Source: Pollutimonas sp. M17
GTDB lineage: Bacteria; Pseudomonadota; Gammaproteobacteria; Burkholderiales; Burkholderiaceae_B
Assembly (NCBI RefSeq): GCF_025836975.1
Contig: NZ_CP107548.1
Coordinates: forward strand, 372,001-436,000
Direction of reading: 5' to 3'
DNA length: 64,000 nucleotides
Below the pieces are notes generated by a model, which saw nothing but the letters and a program-made list of their open reading frames with translations, did not search any database and was not told the origin of the DNA. The position numbers and the translations under genes are program-made. How positions within the stretch are numbered: position 1 is the stretch's first letter; each line of letters begins with the position of its first letter. Below, piece by piece: positions 62,551-64,000 of the stretch.

Positions 62551-63885
62551 ATGATGTCCGCATCCACACCCGTCGTCACCGCATTGCGCGTCATTCCCGT
62601 CGCGGGGCATGACGGCATGCTGCTCAATCTCAGCGGCGCGCACGCGCCTTTCTTCACCCGGAACCTGGTCATCGTTACGGACAGCAGCGGGCATACCGGC
62701 GTCGGTGAGGTCCCGGGCGGGGAAAAGATCCGCAAGACGCTCGAGGACGCCGCCGCGCTGGCCGTGGGCCGTCCCATAGGCGCCTATAACGCCGTGCTGA
62801 CCGCCATGCGCGAATACTTCGCCGATCGCGATAGCGGCGGGCGCGGCCAACAGACCTTCGACCTGCGCGTGGCCATCCACGCGGTCACGGCCGTGGAATC
62901 GGCCATGCTGGACCTGCTGGGCCAGCACCTGGGCGTGCCCGTGGCCGCCTTGCTGGGCGAGGGCCAGCAGCGCGAGGCCGTGCAGATGCTGGGTTACCTG
63001 TTTTATGTGGGCGACCGGCGCAAGACCGACCTGCCTTACCGCAGCGAGCCGGATGCCGCCGACGACTGGACCCGGCTGCGCCACGAAGAGGCGCTGACGC
63101 CCGAGGCGATCGTGCGCCTGGCCGAGGCGGCGCAGGCGCGCTACGGGTTCCAGGACTTCAAGCTGAAAGGGGGCGTGTTGCGCGGCGAAGAGGAAGTGGA
63201 GGCCATCCGCGCGCTGCACGAACGCTTCCCGCAGGCGCGCTGCACGCTGGATCCGAACGGCGGCTGGCTGCTGAAGGATGCCGTGCGCCTTACCCGGGAC
63301 CTGCATGGCGTGCTGGCCTATGCCGAAGACCCTTGCGGCGCGGAAGGCGTTTTCTCGGGACGCGAGGTCATGGCCGAGTTTCGCCGCGCCACCGGCCTGC
63401 CCACCGCCACCAACATGGTGGCGACCGATTGGCGCGAGATGGCGCATGCGCTGTCGCTGCAATCGGTGGACATCCCGCTGGCCGACCCGCATTTCTGGAC
63501 CATGTCGGGCTCCGTCAGGGTCGCCCAAACCTGCCAGGCCTTCGGCCTGACCTGGGGCTCTCATTCCAACAATCACTTCGACGTGTCCCTGGCCATGTTC
63601 ACCCACGTCGGCGCCGCCGCGCCGGGGCGCGTGACCGCCATCGATACGCACTGGATCTGGCAGGATGGCCAGCGCCTGACCAAGGAGCCGCTGCAGATCG
63701 TGGACGGCTACGTTCAGGTGCCCAGGAAGCCCGGCCTGGGCGTGGAACTGGACATGGCCGAAGTCGAAAAGGCGCATCAACTCTATCTGCAGCACGGCCT
63801 GGGCGCTCGCGATGACGCCATCGCCATGCAGTATCTGGTGCCGGGCTGGACCTTCGATTCCAAGAGGCCTTGCCTGGTGCGCTAG
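62551..63885 (+). CDS. gudD: Glucarate dehydratase
   Basis: A 444-residue enolase-superfamily enzyme. Motifs: [18 protein letters not shown], the Lys pair in [13 protein letters not shown], metal ligands in [17 protein letters not shown] and [12 protein letters not shown], and the His base in [15 protein letters not shown]. It dehydrates D-glucarate (and often L-idarate) to 5-dehydro-4-deoxyglucarate. It starts 23 bp after kdgD. A large hairpin follows its stop. Confidence 0.94.
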   Translation: MMSASTPVVTALRVIPVAGHDGMLLNLSGAHAPFFTRNLVIVTDSSGHTGVGEVPGGEKIRKTLEDAAALAVGRPIGAYNAVLTAMREYFADRDSGGRGQQTFDLRVAIHAVTAVESAMLDLLGQHLGVPVAALLGEGQQREAVQMLGYLFYVGDRRKTDLPYRSEPDAADDWTRLRHEEALTPEAIVRLAEAAQARYGFQDFKLKGGVLRGEEEVEAIRALHERFPQARCTLDPNGGWLLKDAVRLTRDLHGVLAYAEDPCGAEGVFSGREVMAEFRRATGLPTATNMVATDWREMAHALSLQSVDIPLADPHFWTMSGSVRVAQTCQAFGLTWGSHSNNHFDVSLAMFTHVGAAAPGRVTAIDTHWIWQDGQRLTKEPLQIVDGYVQVPRKPGLGVELDMAEVEKAHQLYLQHGLGARDDAIAMQYLVPGWTFDSKRPCLVR

Positions 63886-63912
63886 TGCAAGACGCCTGGG
63901 AGCCATGGATGA

Positions 63913-63957
63913 ACTGCGCTCCATCGCCCGGACGGCTTCCGGGCGGTGGGGCGCAGT
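63913..63957. terminator. Large hairpin terminator after gudD
   Basis: The 19-bp stem from ACTGCGC...GCCCGG (63913-63931) to CCGGGC...GCGCAGT (63939-63957) includes two G-U pairs and has a 7-nt loop. It is followed by CCCATTTT and lies between convergent genes, so it may act both ways. Confidence 0.75.
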
Positions 63958-63973
63958 CCCATTTTGGAGGCTG

Positions 63974-64000
63974 CTATTCGCCCGTGAAGTTGGCCGGGCG
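63974..64000 (-). CDS. C-terminal end of a minus-strand gene running beyond the window
   Basis: Only eight codons and a stop are visible, ending RPANFTGE. A similar tail occurs in enoyl-CoA hydratases, but the fragment is too short to assign. Its convergent placement after the gudD hairpin makes a real gene end plausible. Confidence 0.3.
   Translation of the reverse strand, partial: RPANFTGE

Noticed and set aside
1-64000. tRNA, rRNA or insertion sequences
   Set aside because: I saw no cloverleaf-like tRNA gene, rRNA sequence, transposase motif or terminal inverted repeats; small RNAs without landmarks could be missed by eye.

Overview
The window is about 64 kb of GC-rich DNA, densely packed with bacterial genes. 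It looks like chromosome of a betaproteobacterium of the Alcaligenaceae (Bordetella/Achromobacter/Pusillimonas type). The evidence is the housekeeping order xerC-DUF484-dapF-two lipid A acyltransferases-metK, an SAH riboswitch before ahcY, periplasmic Bug/TctC solute receptors, and a high density of IclR/LysR/LacI-controlled catabolic clusters. I see no prophage, IS element, CRISPR array, rRNA or tRNA. The family assignment is inference from gene content.

Layout. 1-3.9 kb: zinc homeostasis. A CobW-type GTPase and zur lie on the minus strand, divergent from znuCBA across a palindromic Zur box. 3.97-8.3 kb (minus): xerC, DUF484, dapF and two LpxL-type acyltransferases. 8.3-12.9 kb (plus): an activated-methyl-cycle cluster, metK behind a SAM-II-like riboswitch candidate, a DUF1289 gene, ahcY behind a clear SAH riboswitch, a 4-TM membrane protein and metF. 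13-18.6 kb: 5-formyl-THF cyclo-ligase, lytic transglycosylase, CCA-adding enzyme, MidA-type methyltransferase. 18.7-22.7 kb (minus): RhlE-like helicase, HIT protein, tandem PPK2 enzyme. 22.7-27.5 kb (minus): trpEGDC preceded by a 23-residue leader peptide with three Trp codons and an attenuator, with gph upstream. 27.7-29.6 kb: an EAL-CBS-GGDEF protein lying between gph and rpe. 29.6-34.3 kb: rpe, apaG, mltA, a UbiH-type hydroxylase, a DsbC-type isomerase.

34.3-64 kb is accessory. A Fur-box promoter drives a PepSY reductase-like protein, a small membrane protein and a TonB-dependent siderophore receptor. An IclR gene heads an apparent operon with an acyl-CoA dehydrogenase, a CoA ligase and a complete Liv-type ABC importer (38.2-46.1 kb). 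A LysR gene diverges from a six-gene pathway of unknown substrate (amidohydrolase/lactonase, EthD-like, carboxymuconolactone decarboxylase-like, SDR, SMP-30 lactonase, Bug receptor; 47.1-52.0 kb). A Tat-dependent Fe3+-type ABC importer lies on the minus strand (52.0-55.8 kb). A sugar-diacid locus (57.4-63.9 kb) has garD, a Bug receptor, a LacI regulator, kdgD and gudD. Three of its promoters carry five near-identical 14-bp operators.

How parts work together: Zur should repress znuCBA when zinc is sufficient. MetK makes SAM, AhcY removes SAH and MetF supplies methyl groups, with separate RNA sensors proposed for SAM and SAH. GarD and GudD both yield 5-dehydro-4-deoxyglucarate, the substrate of KdgD; the following dehydrogenase is not in the window.
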